A program made the position numbers and the translations under genes. A stretch of DNA of 28,402 nucleotides, taken from NCBI GenBank assembly GCA_026398575.1, contig JAPLSP010000103.1, positions 1-28,402 on the forward strand, written 5' to 3'. The DNA comes from Candidatus Sumerlaeota bacterium. GTDB taxonomy: Bacteria; Sumerlaeota; Sumerlaeia; JADFCT01. Below the pieces are notes generated by a model. The model saw only the letters and a program-made list of their open reading frames with translations, was not told where the DNA came from and ran no database searches. Position 1 is the stretch's first letter; every line of letters starts with the position of its first letter. Below, piece by piece: positions 1 to 7,414 of the stretch.

Positions 1-307
1 TTCATCGTCTGCAATTCGTTCACCATTGATTGGCCTCCGATGGGGTTTGGATGACACCTTTAGCCCTAGCTAAAATCGTGCCAATCAATGGTCTTTATTT
101 CAACAAACTGCAATGCCCTTAGGGGGCTGACGGATTAGGGATTTGGTTGGCAATCATTCATTATTCAGCTCTTGAATCCTGCCAATGCAATACGGTCAAA
201 TTCGATGTCGAAGCATCAAAGTGGGCGCCGGACGCCGGACCGCACGATTGCATGAAGCTCCATTGCGCGGTCCGGCGTCCCGCGCCCACAGGAAAAGGAG
301 ACAAAAA
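1..307. other. Leader region before the GHL10 gene, no gene seen
   Basis: I see no convincing coding region, RNA gene or promoter pair in the first 220 bases. The open frame of the downstream hydrolase extends upstream to base 185, but that extension is Arg/His-rich, runs through a hairpin and lacks a ribosome site, so I treat it as non-coding. The only structure is the inverted repeat at 221-289, listed separately. A gene ending just left of the window cannot be excluded. Confidence 0.5.
221..289. repeat. 23-bp inverted repeat in the 5' leader of the GHL10 gene
   Basis: Bases 221-243 and 267-289 are reverse complements with a single mismatch (position 229 against 281). They leave a 23-base loop. 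The arms are G+C rich (start GTGGGCGC, end GCGCCCAC). The hairpin ends five bases before the AAGGAG ribosome site at 295-300, so in mRNA it would stand immediately next to the translation start. There is no following T-run, which argues against a simple intrinsic terminator. It may be a leader regulatory hairpin or a REP-like dispersed palindrome. Confidence 0.8.
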
Positions 308-2797
308 ATGAAATGCCATGAATTGTCAGCCGCGTTTTTGATTCTGGCTGTCTGGGCGAATGGTGCCGCGTTGGCGCAAGGCATCGCCGCGCCGCCCAAG
401 CCGAATTGGGATGTGGCGCCCCAGCTCGCCGTCGCATCCACAGGCGAAGCGCAAAAGCTTTGGAAGCCAATGGGTGAATCCGCGCCGGTGGAATGGCAGC
501 AGCCAGCCGCTACAGGCGCGACGGCCGCGGCGAGTCCTGCGGGGGAAAAAACCAGCGTCTTCAGGATGCGCTGCAATTTCAAAGGCATGACCGACCCGCG
601 CGCCTCCTGGGATATCCGCCTGCCGCTCGATCTGGAAGGCCGGCAGGGAATCAAATTCCAGTTCCTTTCGAAGAACGTTGACCCCGTCGGCAATTTTTCA
701 TTCTTCTGTCAGAGCGGCGCCGGGTGGTATTCGGCCACATTCGATCCGCAGGCGGATGGACAGTGGGAAACCATCGAAATCCGCAAGAACGCATTCCACA
801 CCGAAGGCAAGCCCGACGGATGGGACAAGGTTCAGACGATCCGCATCTCGGCATGGCGCTCGCAGGATGTGGATACGGAATTCTGCGTCGCCAATCTTGG
901 CGCGTTTGGCGAAAAGCCGCGAATACTTATCCTGAGGGCGGATTCCACCGGCGACACGAACGAAAAAAAATCCATCGAAAAATTTTGCGCCGCGATGGCG
1001 GAGAATTTTGAGGCTCTGGGCGCGCCCTGCGCGATCGTGGGCGACCAGACGCTCTCCGCGAAGCAACTGGAGGGAATCAGCGCGGTGGTCCTGCCGCATA
1101 ATCCGGGTCTGCCCGAAGGCGCCGCAAAAACGATCCTGAGCTATCTCGGGGGCGGCGGGCGCATCATGGTCTTTTACGGCGTCCCGCAGGCGCTGGTCGC
1201 TGCGATCGGCGTGAAGCCGGGGGCGCATGTAAGGAGCGATCCGCCGGGATTGTTTTCCAGGATTTGCTTCACTACGGGGACGCTGCGCGGGGCACCGGAT
1301 CAGGTGCGGCAGAATTCATGGAACATTAATGATTCACGCCCCATCGAAGGACGCGCGCGCGTGGCCGCCTGGTGGTATGACGCGCAGGGAAAAAACACGA
1401 ACCACGCCGCCGTCCTCATTTCCGGCAATGCGTTCGTGATGACGCACGTCCTGCTGGATCATGATCCCGTCGGCGCGCGCGGAATGCTGATGGCCGCGCT
1501 CGGGACGCTGGCGCCGCAGCTGGCCTCCGCCTCCGCCACTCATGCCATCGAAGCGGCGGGAGCGGTCTATCCCTTCACCGACGCGGGCCAGCTCAAGGAA
1601 GCGATTCGCACGGCGGCCAAGGATCGCCCGGCGCTGCTGGCCGAATTGTCGAAGGCCGATTCATTAATCCAGCAGGCGCGGGAGTCGCAAGCGCGCGGCG
1701 AATTCGCCGAAGCCGTCAAAGGCGCGCAACAGACCGAACGATTCCTCGTCAACCTCTACGCGCAAGCGCAGCGCCCGCTGGCAAAAGAGTTCCGTGGATT
1801 CTGGTGCCATCGGGCCTTCGGCGTGGATGGGATGACGTGGGACGAGGCAATCCGCATCCTGGCCGAAAACGGATTCACGGCGATCTTCCCGAACATGCTG
1901 TGGGGCGGCGCGGCCTTTTATGACAGCAAGGTCCTGCCTGTGGCGCAGGAGGTGAAAGAGAAGGGCGACCAGATCGCCGCCTGCGTGGCCGCGTGCAAAA
2001 AATACGGCGTCCAATGCCACGTCTGGAAAGTGAACTGGAACATGGGCTGGGCCACGGCAAGGGACTTCAAGGAGCGGATGCGCAACGAGGGCCGCACGCA
2101 AATGCGCTTCAACGGATCGCCAGAAGATAGCTGGCTGTGCCCCTCGAATCCGCTCAACCAGAAACTCGAAATTGATGCAATGGTCGAGGTGGGCGAGAGC
2201 TACGCAGTGGACGGCGTGCATTTCGACTACATCCGATACGGGGGCGACGATGTTTGTTTTTGCGCGGGCTGCCGCGAGCGGTTTGAAAAGCTGATCGGGC
2301 GCAAAGTTGAGCGCTGGCCCGCCGACGTTCGCGTCGCGCCGCTCAAAGAGCCGTGGCTCGAATTCCGGCGTTCCAACATCACAACCGTCGTGCGCTCGGT
2401 GAGTGAGACGCTGCGCAAGTCGCGTCCGCAGACAAAAATCTCGGCGGCCGTCTTCCGCAACTGGCCCGCCGACCGCGACTCCATCGGACAGGACTGGAAG
2501 ACGTGGGTGGACAAAGGCTGGCTGGATTTCGCCTGTCCGATGGATTACGAGCGCGATCTGCGCGGCTTCGACCGGATGGTACGCCGCCAAAAAGAATGGA
2601 TGGGCGCGCATCCCTTTTATCCCGGCATTGGCCGTAGCGTCTGGAGCTTCCCGAACGACATCGTCCTCGTATGTGAAGAAATCAAGAAAACGCGCGAGAT
2701 TGGAACCGGCGGTTTCATGATCTTCAACTACAGCGCCCCCGAAGCCGCCGAAACCGTCCCGATGTGCGGCAAAGGCATCACACGCAAGTCGGATTAG
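308..2797 (+). CDS. Secreted GHL10-like glycoside hydrolase with N-terminal accessory domains
   Basis: This is an 829-residue secreted protein predicted to act on an extracellular or periplasmic polysaccharide; the substrate is unknown. The start at 308 has AAGGAG seven bases upstream and gives a signal peptide ending ALA-QG near residue 25. Residues about 80-200 look like a beta-sandwich carbohydrate-binding module. About 204-420 resemble a glutamine-amidotransferase-like fold (ILILRAD, VVLPHNPG, GGGRIMVFYG), probably without catalysis. About 490-820 match the GHL10 (DUF187) TIM-barrel family: 'EFRGFWCHRAF', 'ILAENGFTAIFPNMLWGG', 'VDGVHFDYIRYGGDD', and 'FACPMDYERD' near the end. The Asp in HFDYIRY and the acidic DYE motif are the likely active-site residues. 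A second start at 185 is rejected. The next gene, a reductase, follows 87 bases on in the same direction. The domain call is from recognised motifs; no enzyme activity can be assigned. Confidence 0.82.
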   Translation: MKCHELSAAFLILAVWANGAALAQGIAAPPKPNWDVAPQLAVASTGEAQKLWKPMGESAPVEWQQPAATGATAAASPAGEKTSVFRMRCNFKGMTDPRASWDIRLPLDLEGRQGIKFQFLSKNVDPVGNFSFFCQSGAGWYSATFDPQADGQWETIEIRKNAFHTEGKPDGWDKVQTIRISAWRSQDVDTEFCVANLGAFGEKPRILILRADSTGDTNEKKSIEKFCAAMAENFEALGAPCAIVGDQTLSAKQLEGISAVVLPHNPGLPEGAAKTILSYLGGGGRIMVFYGVPQALVAAIGVKPGAHVRSDPPGLFSRICFTTGTLRGAPDQVRQNSWNINDSRPIEGRARVAAWWYDAQGKNTNHAAVLISGNAFVMTHVLLDHDPVGARGMLMAALGTLAPQLASASATHAIEAAGAVYPFTDAGQLKEAIRTAAKDRPALLAELSKADSLIQQARESQARGEFAEAVKGAQQTERFLVNLYAQAQRPLAKEFRGFWCHRAFGVDGMTWDEAIRILAENGFTAIFPNMLWGGAAFYDSKVLPVAQEVKEKGDQIAACVAACKKYGVQCHVWKVNWNMGWATARDFKERMRNEGRTQMRFNGSPEDSWLCPSNPLNQKLEIDAMVEVGESYAVDGVHFDYIRYGGDDVCFCAGCRERFEKLIGRKVERWPADVRVAPLKEPWLEFRRSNITTVVRSVSETLRKSRPQTKISAAVFRNWPADRDSIGQDWKTWVDKGWLDFACPMDYERDLRGFDRMVRRQKEWMGAHPFYPGIGRSVWSFPNDIVLVCEEIKKTREIGTGGFMIFNYSAPEAAETVPMCGKGITRKSD

Positions 2798-2884
2798 GCT
2801 TGAATGTGCGCCTTGCAGGCTGATAGCCATGTCCGGCGAATTTATTATCGCGGCGATTCTTGTTCGCTTGAGAGGATTCGGAAT

Positions 2885-3628
2885 ATGGCTTTCGACTTCA
2901 CGGGGCAGACGGTGATCGTGACGGGCGGGACGCGCGGGATCGGACGCGGTGTGGCGGAGGCGTTCCTCAAGTCGGGGGCGTGCGTGATCGCCACTTATAC
3001 TTCCAACGCCGCCGCTGCCGAGGAATTCAAGAGCGCGAACGCTGCCTTCGCGGAGCGGCTGGAGTGCCGGCAATTCGACGTGGCGGATTACGCGGCCGTC
3101 GAGTCCTTTTTCCGTTCTCTCGAGGGGCAATACGAGCGCGTCGAAATCGTCGTCAATAATTCCGGCATTCGCAAGGACGCGGTGATCGGGATGATGCCGG
3201 AGGCGGATTGGCGGCGCGTGCTCGATGTGAATCTGACGGGCGCCTTCAATATGTGCAAGTTCGCCGTGCAGACGATGTCAGGCCAGCGCTATGGCCGCAT
3301 CGTCAACATCATCTCACCGAGCGGCAAACACGGATTCGCCGGGCAGGCCAACTACGCGGCCTCGAAGGCGGGTCTGGAGGCGCTGACGCGCTCGATCTCC
3401 AAGGAAATCGCCCGGCGTAACGTTACGGTCAACTGCGTTTCGCCGGGATTCATTGGCACGGATTTAATCAAGGACCTTCCGGAAGACCTGGTCAAGCAAT
3501 ACAAAGACAGCGTCCCGATGAAGCGCTTTGGAACGATCGAAGAGGTCGCTCACTGCGTTCTGTTTCTGGCCTCGCGCGAAGCCTCCTACGTCACCGGCGC
3601 AACGCTGGAGGTGACGGGAGGACTGTGA
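2885..3628 (+). CDS. fabG: 3-oxoacyl-ACP reductase (FabG-like short-chain dehydrogenase)
   Basis: A 247-residue classical SDR that would reduce 3-oxoacyl-ACP with NADPH in the cytoplasmic fatty acid elongation cycle. The nucleotide-binding motif TGGTRGIG is at residues 13-20, the NNSG motif at 91-94, and the catalytic set is Ser144, Tyr157 and Lys161 (YAASK). The C-terminal 'EVAHCVLFLASREASYVTGATLEVTGGL' pattern is typical of FabG. I start it at 2885, with AGAGG at 2871-2875, not at the upstream in-frame start 2804. It faces a FabZ dehydratase gene convergently across a repeat-filled spacer, so two steps of the same cycle adjoin without being co-transcribed. Other SDR substrates are possible since the family is promiscuous, but the FabZ neighbour supports FabG. 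Confidence 0.85.
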   Translation: MAFDFTGQTVIVTGGTRGIGRGVAEAFLKSGACVIATYTSNAAAAEEFKSANAAFAERLECRQFDVADYAAVESFFRSLEGQYERVEIVVNNSGIRKDAVIGMMPEADWRRVLDVNLTGAFNMCKFAVQTMSGQRYGRIVNIISPSGKHGFAGQANYAASKAGLEALTRSISKEIARRNVTVNCVSPGFIGTDLIKDLPEDLVKQYKDSVPMKRFGTIEEVAHCVLFLASREASYVTGATLEVTGGL

Positions 3629-3629
3629 G

Positions 3630-3848
3630 GATTTACGATTGACGATTTACGATTTACGATTTACGATTGTCTGGCAATGATTTGTGATTTGTGATTTGTG
3701 ATTTGTGATTCGTGGTTCGTGGTTCGTGATTCGCGGATGGTTATTCACCAAGCACAATCTACCAGCCACAATCCACCATCCACGATCCACGAACCACTGC
3801 ACTAAAATCGTCAATCGTCAATCGTCAATCGTCAATCGTCAATCGTCA
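3630..3848. repeat. Mirrored 7-bp tandem repeat array between fabG and fabZ
   Basis: The whole convergent spacer is built with a 7-bp period. The left half has units such as GATTTAC, GATTTGT, GATTCGT and GGTTCGT. The right half has their near reverse complements AATCCAC, GATCCAC, GAACCAC and CAATCGT. CAATCGT occurs five times in succession and GATTTGT four times. The halves meet around 3735-3765, so either strand could fold into one long imperfect hairpin. The array begins two bases after the fabG stop and ends three bases before the fabZ stop. It may serve as a bidirectional terminator by position. No T-run hairpin of standard type is present. Confidence 0.9.
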
Positions 3849-3851
3849 TTC

Positions 3852-4286
3852 TCATTCGGGCTTTGGCGCCAGGGCGCAGGTGAATTCAACGGTAACGGCT
3901 GTCTTGCCGTTCACGAGCGCTTTGCCTTTCATGTAGTAGGCATTTTGAAGTTCATCCACGAGTTCGGCATGCAGTTCCAGGCGGTCGCCGGGGCGAACCA
4001 TTTGCTTGAATTTGGCGTTGGCGATGCGCGTCAGGACGGGCACGCCGTTTTTTTTTGCGGCGGCGGATACTTTGGATATCAGGATGGCGCCCGCCTGGAA
4101 AATCGCTTCGCAAACCAATACGCCGGGCATCAGGGGAAAGTCCGGGTAATGCCCTTTGAAAAAGGGTTCGGCGGGATCCAGGGTTTTTGCCGCCACGATT
4201 GTTTTGTCCGCCATCTCCAGGATTTCGTCCACATAAAGGAAGGGCGGGCGATGAGGAATGGCTGCGAGAACCTCCGGAGCGATCAT
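3852..4286 (-). CDS. fabZ: 3-hydroxyacyl-ACP dehydratase (FabZ-like)
   Basis: A 144-residue hot-dog fold dehydratase, the usual FabZ length, which removes water from 3-hydroxyacyl-ACP to give trans-2-enoyl-ACP. It carries the substrate-tunnel motif PHRPPFLYVD at 11-20, the catalytic histidine in GHYPDFPLMPG (His46) and the catalytic acid in VCEAIFQAG (Glu60). Start 4286 has GGGAGG at 4295-4300, eight bases upstream. It is convergent with fabG and separated from it by the heptamer array. Upstream lies the end of an unrelated secreted-protein gene and a hairpin at 4330-4361. FabA is less likely because the PHRPPFL-type N-terminus and short length fit FabZ. A polyketide or lipopeptide role cannot be excluded, but no such genes are nearby. 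Confidence 0.88.
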   Translation of the reverse strand: MIAPEVLAAIPHRPPFLYVDEILEMADKTIVAAKTLDPAEPFFKGHYPDFPLMPGVLVCEAIFQAGAILISKVSAAAKKNGVPVLTRIANAKFKQMVRPGDRLELHAELVDELQNAYYMKGKALVNGKTAVTVEFTCALAPKPE

Positions 4287-4329
4287 GCGTGGCGCCTCCC
4301 AGGATCAATCGAGTTTTGATTAAACGCAT

Positions 4330-4361
4330 AGACCGGAAAGCATCAGGACGCTTTCCGGTCT
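4330..4361 (-). terminator. Terminator-like 12-bp hairpin downstream of the lamin-tail gene
   Basis: AGACCGGAAAGC (4330-4341) and GCTTTCCGGTCT (4350-4361) are perfect reverse complements with an eight-base loop. It lies 27 bases past the stop codon of the lamin-tail protein gene and 43 bases before the fabZ start, so by position it would end transcription of the first before the second. There is no clear T-run on either side, so the call rests on stem quality and position. Confidence 0.55.
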
Positions 4362-4388
4362 AGGTGATTGCGTATTCGACTTGCGGCG

Positions 4389-5138
4389 TTACCTGGCCTC
4401 AAAGACCGACAACGTCACAGGCGTGGTGCGTGAATGCGGGCTGGCAAATCCGGGGCCGGCGGCCATGAAATCCAGCGCGGCATTGTTCGAGTCAATTCCG
4501 CCGACGACTACGGTGATCGGCGGCGTGCCCGGAACGGTATCCTCGAGGCTGCCCAAGGCGGCCCGGCGGCGGATCGAAATTGCTTTGACGGCGTCCGCAT
4601 CCAACGTGTCCTGGGTGCCGGAGCCCCGTCTATTGGGAACCAACGTGGTATTGAGGACGCGCGTAGGATCGGTCTTTCCAGCGTCATCCACCAAAGTGCC
4701 GAAATTGATGCCAGGCGCCGGATTGGCCGCATAAAGCACCGTGTCGGTGGGCTGATTGGATTTATCTTTGAGGATGATGCCGCGGACGTTGGTCGAGGAT
4801 CCAGCCATGATCGTGAAGGGGATTTCCTGGTCGGGTTGTTCGATGAAAACGTCTTGGCTTGCGATCAGGATGTACTGGCCGGGTGTAAGCGTGGTCGGAG
4901 CGTCAATGGTGATGGTCTTGTAATTGGTTGCGCCGTCCCACAATTCGATCTTCCAGCCGTTGATGTTGACATCTTTCCACAGGGAGGGATGGCCGTTGTA
5001 AATAGTCCGATTGAAGAGCTCGATAAAGGCATTCCCGCCTTCGGTATTGTACATGAACTCATTGATGACAATTGCGCGCGCGGAAGTAACCATTCCTGCA
5101 ATCATCATAACCGCCAGAGCGACGCTGATCCTTCTCAT
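4389..5138 (-). CDS. Secreted lamin-tail domain protein
   Basis: A 249-residue exported protein. The start at 5138 is chosen because AAGGAG (5145-5150) lies six bases upstream. An ATG two codons earlier is too close to that site, and the frame open to 5291 would add a non-signal-like extension. Residues 1-22 form a signal peptide (MRRISVALAVMMIAGMVTSARA). Residues about 23-150 match the lamin-tail domain: 'VINEFMYN', 'AFIELFNRT', 'INGWKIELWDG', 'LTPGQYILIAS'. In bacteria this Ig-like domain occurs in cell-surface and secreted proteins, often beside nucleases or cell-wall anchors, but here no second domain or anchor is visible. The function is unknown. The tail from about 205 contains repeats of valine, glycine and proline and may be a second small beta domain. 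Confidence 0.75.
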   Translation of the reverse strand: MRRISVALAVMMIAGMVTSARAIVINEFMYNTEGGNAFIELFNRTIYNGHPSLWKDVNINGWKIELWDGATNYKTITIDAPTTLTPGQYILIASQDVFIEQPDQEIPFTIMAGSSTNVRGIILKDKSNQPTDTVLYAANPAPGINFGTLVDDAGKTDPTRVLNTTLVPNRRGSGTQDTLDADAVKAISIRRRAALGSLEDTVPGTPPITVVVGGIDSNNAALDFMAAGPGFASPHSRTTPVTLSVFEAR

Positions 5139-5571
5139 GTTCATCTCCTTATTATTAATCTGGGAAATCCACTCATGGGTTTCCTTCTGGATTACCTTCT
5201 TCAGTGATCCGCGGGGACTTTTTTCAGGAGCGCAGAGCGATCCACGAGTCAAGCACCTCACGGTTCGCTTCCTGAAGCAGGGAAAAGCCACAGGAAGCTG
5301 CTTTCAATGAGTTATATAACGCCCCACCTCCTGCTTAACGATGAATTTCCATCTTCTTATCGGCTATTCTCTCTGCCGATGCCTGAAAATGCCTTTCGGC
5401 AAACAACCGCGGTATTTTTACCCACTTAGCCCCTCGGAGTCAAGGGGATTTTTTATTCGTTCCGGTTTTTTTTCGCGCGCATATTCAGCGCTTTGATGCA
5501 TCTCGCTAACGAACTGAAAGTAATGCTAACCGCAATGCAGGCTTAAAGTCAAGCTATAATTTTTGCAAGTT
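5139..5571. other. Intergenic region upstream of the lamin-tail gene
   Basis: No gene is supported in these 430 bases. The stretch is A+T richer than its neighbours, as expected of a regulatory region. It holds the possible promoter at 5415-5443. A weak palindrome, CCCCT/AGGGG, followed by ATTTTTT lies at 5431-5452. It is only five base pairs long and no plus-strand gene ends before it, so I do not call it a terminator. Confidence 0.5.
5415..5443 (-). promoter_or_regulatory. Possible sigma-70 promoter for the lamin-tail gene
   Basis: On the minus strand TTGACT (5438-5443) and TAAAAA (5415-5420) are separated by 17 bases. This would give a leader of roughly 270 bases before the start at 5138. 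The -35 box is one base from consensus, but the -10 box lacks the final T, so this is a moderate prediction only. Confidence 0.35.
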
Positions 5572-6147
5572 TCAGCGGCTCGGCGGCGCCGAAGCGCCCC
5601 CATCGCCCGCTGGAGCGCCAAAACGGTTGAACCACACGCGTTCCTCGACGGGCTTTTTCTTCGGACGGGGAGGATTCGGATCGGCGGGTACCCCCAAAGG
5701 CAAAAGAATTCGGACGATCTTCTCTTCCGGAACGCCGAGCAGCCTCCCGATGATTTCAGCGCGCCCTTCCGAGCGCAGCCAGCCGTCCACCCATACGCTG
5801 GCGTATCCCAGCGCCGTGGCGGCCAGCAGCATGTTTTCCGCCGCCACTGCGCAATCCTCGATCTGGAAGTAAGGGCCTACGCCGCCCGCCTCCGGATGTT
5901 TGTCCACGACGCAGGCGATAAAGGCTTTGGCTTGCTGCATGGCCTTGTTGGACTGATGCATCGCGCGGATTTTTTCAAGCAGCGCCGCGTCGTCCACCAT
6001 GACGAACGACGTGGTCTGGAGGTTCCTCCCCGAGGGCGCCTGGCAGCCGGCCTGAACAATCCGGAGAAGGTCTTTACGCGGAACCGGTTGATCGGTGTAA
6101 GGCCCGCGATAGCTGAAACGCTTTTCAATTGCTTCGAAGAAATCCAT
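5572..6147 (-). CDS. Nitroreductase-family flavoprotein
   Basis: A 191-residue member of the nitroreductase superfamily: FMN-dependent, NAD(P)H-oxidising enzymes that act in the cytoplasm. FMN-contacting residues are visible in 'EKRFSYRGPY' (Arg10, Arg14) and 'QAPSGRNLQTTSF' (residues about 36-48). The helix 'AAENMLLAATALGYASVW' and the C-terminal 'ILLPLGVPADPNPPRPKKKPVEERVWFNRFG' pattern are also typical. The start 6147 is preceded by AAAGGA. The last 15 residues (GAPAGDGGASAPPSR) are low-complexity. The real substrate cannot be predicted: this family includes nitro-aromatic, quinone and enone reductases and dehalogenases. A co-directional secreted protein gene lies 53 bases upstream, so the two may share a transcript although their functions look unrelated. 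Confidence 0.85.
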   Translation of the reverse strand: MDFFEAIEKRFSYRGPYTDQPVPRKDLLRIVQAGCQAPSGRNLQTTSFVMVDDAALLEKIRAMHQSNKAMQQAKAFIACVVDKHPEAGGVGPYFQIEDCAVAAENMLLAATALGYASVWVDGWLRSEGRAEIIGRLLGVPEEKIVRILLPLGVPADPNPPRPKKKPVEERVWFNRFGAPAGDGGASAPPSR

Positions 6148-6200
6148 GGCGCGTTTTCCTTTAACAATTCAGGTTTGTTGGAGGGCGTCTGAAAATATCC

Positions 6201-7268
6201 TCAGCCTTTTTCAAACTCCAAGGTATCAATATAAATATTGGGAGGTGGCGTCTTGAATCCCAGCAAATGATACTCCCTTGTCGAGTCATGATATAACACC
6301 AGAAAAGGATACCAAACCTGATACGTTCCACTGCTCTTCAGCTTGTTGCCGGTGACTTCAGTCCAGTTCCAGTATTCGTATTGTGAGACGCCGTCAAAGA
6401 TGTACCACTCGAGAAAGGCCGTTGAACCGGGCTTGGTATAGGTTCCATTCAGCAGGGAGTTGTCGTTGGCGTAGGTGGCCGTCGAGGCGGAGAACGTCAG
6501 CGTGATCTGATAGTCGGCTGCGTTGTTCTTTGAAACGAGCAACAGGCTGAAGGTTCCGGCATTCAGCGTTCCGGTTTGGTCAAGCGAGGTATCCGCGCCA
6601 TTGAACGAGGCAATAATGTAGCCCTGATAGATAACGAACACATCCACGTCCGCTCCGGCCGCCCATGTCACTCGCGTTCGAACGTCCATCTGCGCCGGCA
6701 GTGTAAAAGAATAAAAATCCGGGTCGCCCGTATATTGCTGGCCGTTCATGCCGCCGGAACTTAAGCGGCCATTGATGACAAGCGTTTGTCCCAACTGAAC
6801 GCTGCCCAGCGACTGGGCGGTGGCCAGGGTGTCGTTGGGCTCGATCTCCTGGATGGCGCCGGGGGTGAGGCTGGGATGCGGCGTGGGGGTCGGATGCGGC
6901 GTCGCGGTAGCGCGCGACAGCGCAACCACGTCGGCGATCGCTATCTTCGAATCTTTGTTCGCGTCTGCGCCAGCGGGCGGCGTCGCGCTCTTGCCCAGAA
7001 GATAATTCACTGTGAGCGCGCCCGTGCTCGCCGTGGTCAAAGTCTTGAGCGCGAAAACGCCGAAGACCGCGGCGCCCGGGGCGGATGTTCCGGAGATGGA
7101 TTTTCCAGAGGCAGATTTCCCGGCGGCAGGCTGTGCAGCCGGCATGATGGCGGGTTTCGCGGCGGGTTTTGCTGAAGAGGTCGTTCCCGGCGCCGTTTGC
7201 TCTCCCGCCCATCCACTGCCCGACATCGCGGCGATGACCATTGCCGCAAGAATGATTCCCATTTGCAT
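6201..7268 (-). CDS. Secreted protein with dockerin-like motif and PPC-like beta domain
   Basis: A 355-residue exported protein. Start 7268 has AAGGAG (7277-7282) eight bases upstream; the open frame seven codons earlier lacks this. Residues 1-22 are a signal peptide (MQMGIILAAMVIAAMSGSGWAG). Next comes an Ala/Lys/Pro/Ser-rich linker (about 25-70), then one dockerin-like EF-hand (VNYLLGKS, then DANKDSKIAIADVVAL). A Thr/Pro/His linker (TPHPTPTPHPSLTPG) follows, then a bacterial pre-peptidase C-terminal-like domain starting 'EIEPNDTLATAQSLG' with 'GDPDFYSFTLPA'. The last 90 residues are beta-rich with many aromatics. A true dockerin has two such EF-hands and a cohesin partner; only one is seen and no cohesin is in the window. 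The protein is therefore more likely a surface or secreted binding protein than a cellulosome part. Confidence 0.72.
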   Translation of the reverse strand: MQMGIILAAMVIAAMSGSGWAGEQTAPGTTSSAKPAAKPAIMPAAQPAAGKSASGKSISGTSAPGAAVFGVFALKTLTTASTGALTVNYLLGKSATPPAGADANKDSKIAIADVVALSRATATPHPTPTPHPSLTPGAIQEIEPNDTLATAQSLGSVQLGQTLVINGRLSSGGMNGQQYTGDPDFYSFTLPAQMDVRTRVTWAAGADVDVFVIYQGYIIASFNGADTSLDQTGTLNAGTFSLLLVSKNNAADYQITLTFSASTATYANDNSLLNGTYTKPGSTAFLEWYIFDGVSQYEYWNWTEVTGNKLKSSGTYQVWYPFLVLYHDSTREYHLLGFKTPPPNIYIDTLEFEKG

Positions 7269-7330
7269 CGTATTCGCTCCTTGATTCATAGTGGCATCTC
7301 AATTTGGCTCTTTTTGCGAGGCGCGTCTTC

Positions 7331-7390
7331 TTGGACCAACACGGACTGACACGGACCAACATAGACTGGCACGGACTGACACGGACAAGC
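7331..7390. repeat. 10-bp tandem repeat array A (six units, ACGGACYRRC type)
   Basis: Six consecutive 10-bp units, among them ACGGACTGAC, ACGGACCAAC and ATAGACTGGC, occupy exactly 60 bases. The plus strand carries the CGGAC orientation. The array ends 24 bases beyond the stop codon of the four-helix-bundle gene. The same unit in opposite orientation (GTCCG on the plus strand) stands on the other side of that gene at 8161-8234. Confidence 0.92.
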
Positions 7391-7414
7391 CACCTTACAA
7401 AATCCATCCAATAA

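Noticed and set aside
1664..3130. 488-residue open frame on the minus strand
   Set aside because: It lies antisense across the end of the hydrolase and the start of fabG, both well supported, and shows no domain.
3630..3848. Heptamer array as a CRISPR or a coding region
   Set aside because: The period is 7 bp without spacers. The open frame crossing it (3705-4319) is made of repeat and of fabZ antisense.
5431..5452. Rho-independent terminator CCCCT/AGGGG followed by T-run
   Set aside because: The stem has five pairs and an eight-base loop, and no plus-strand gene ends before it.
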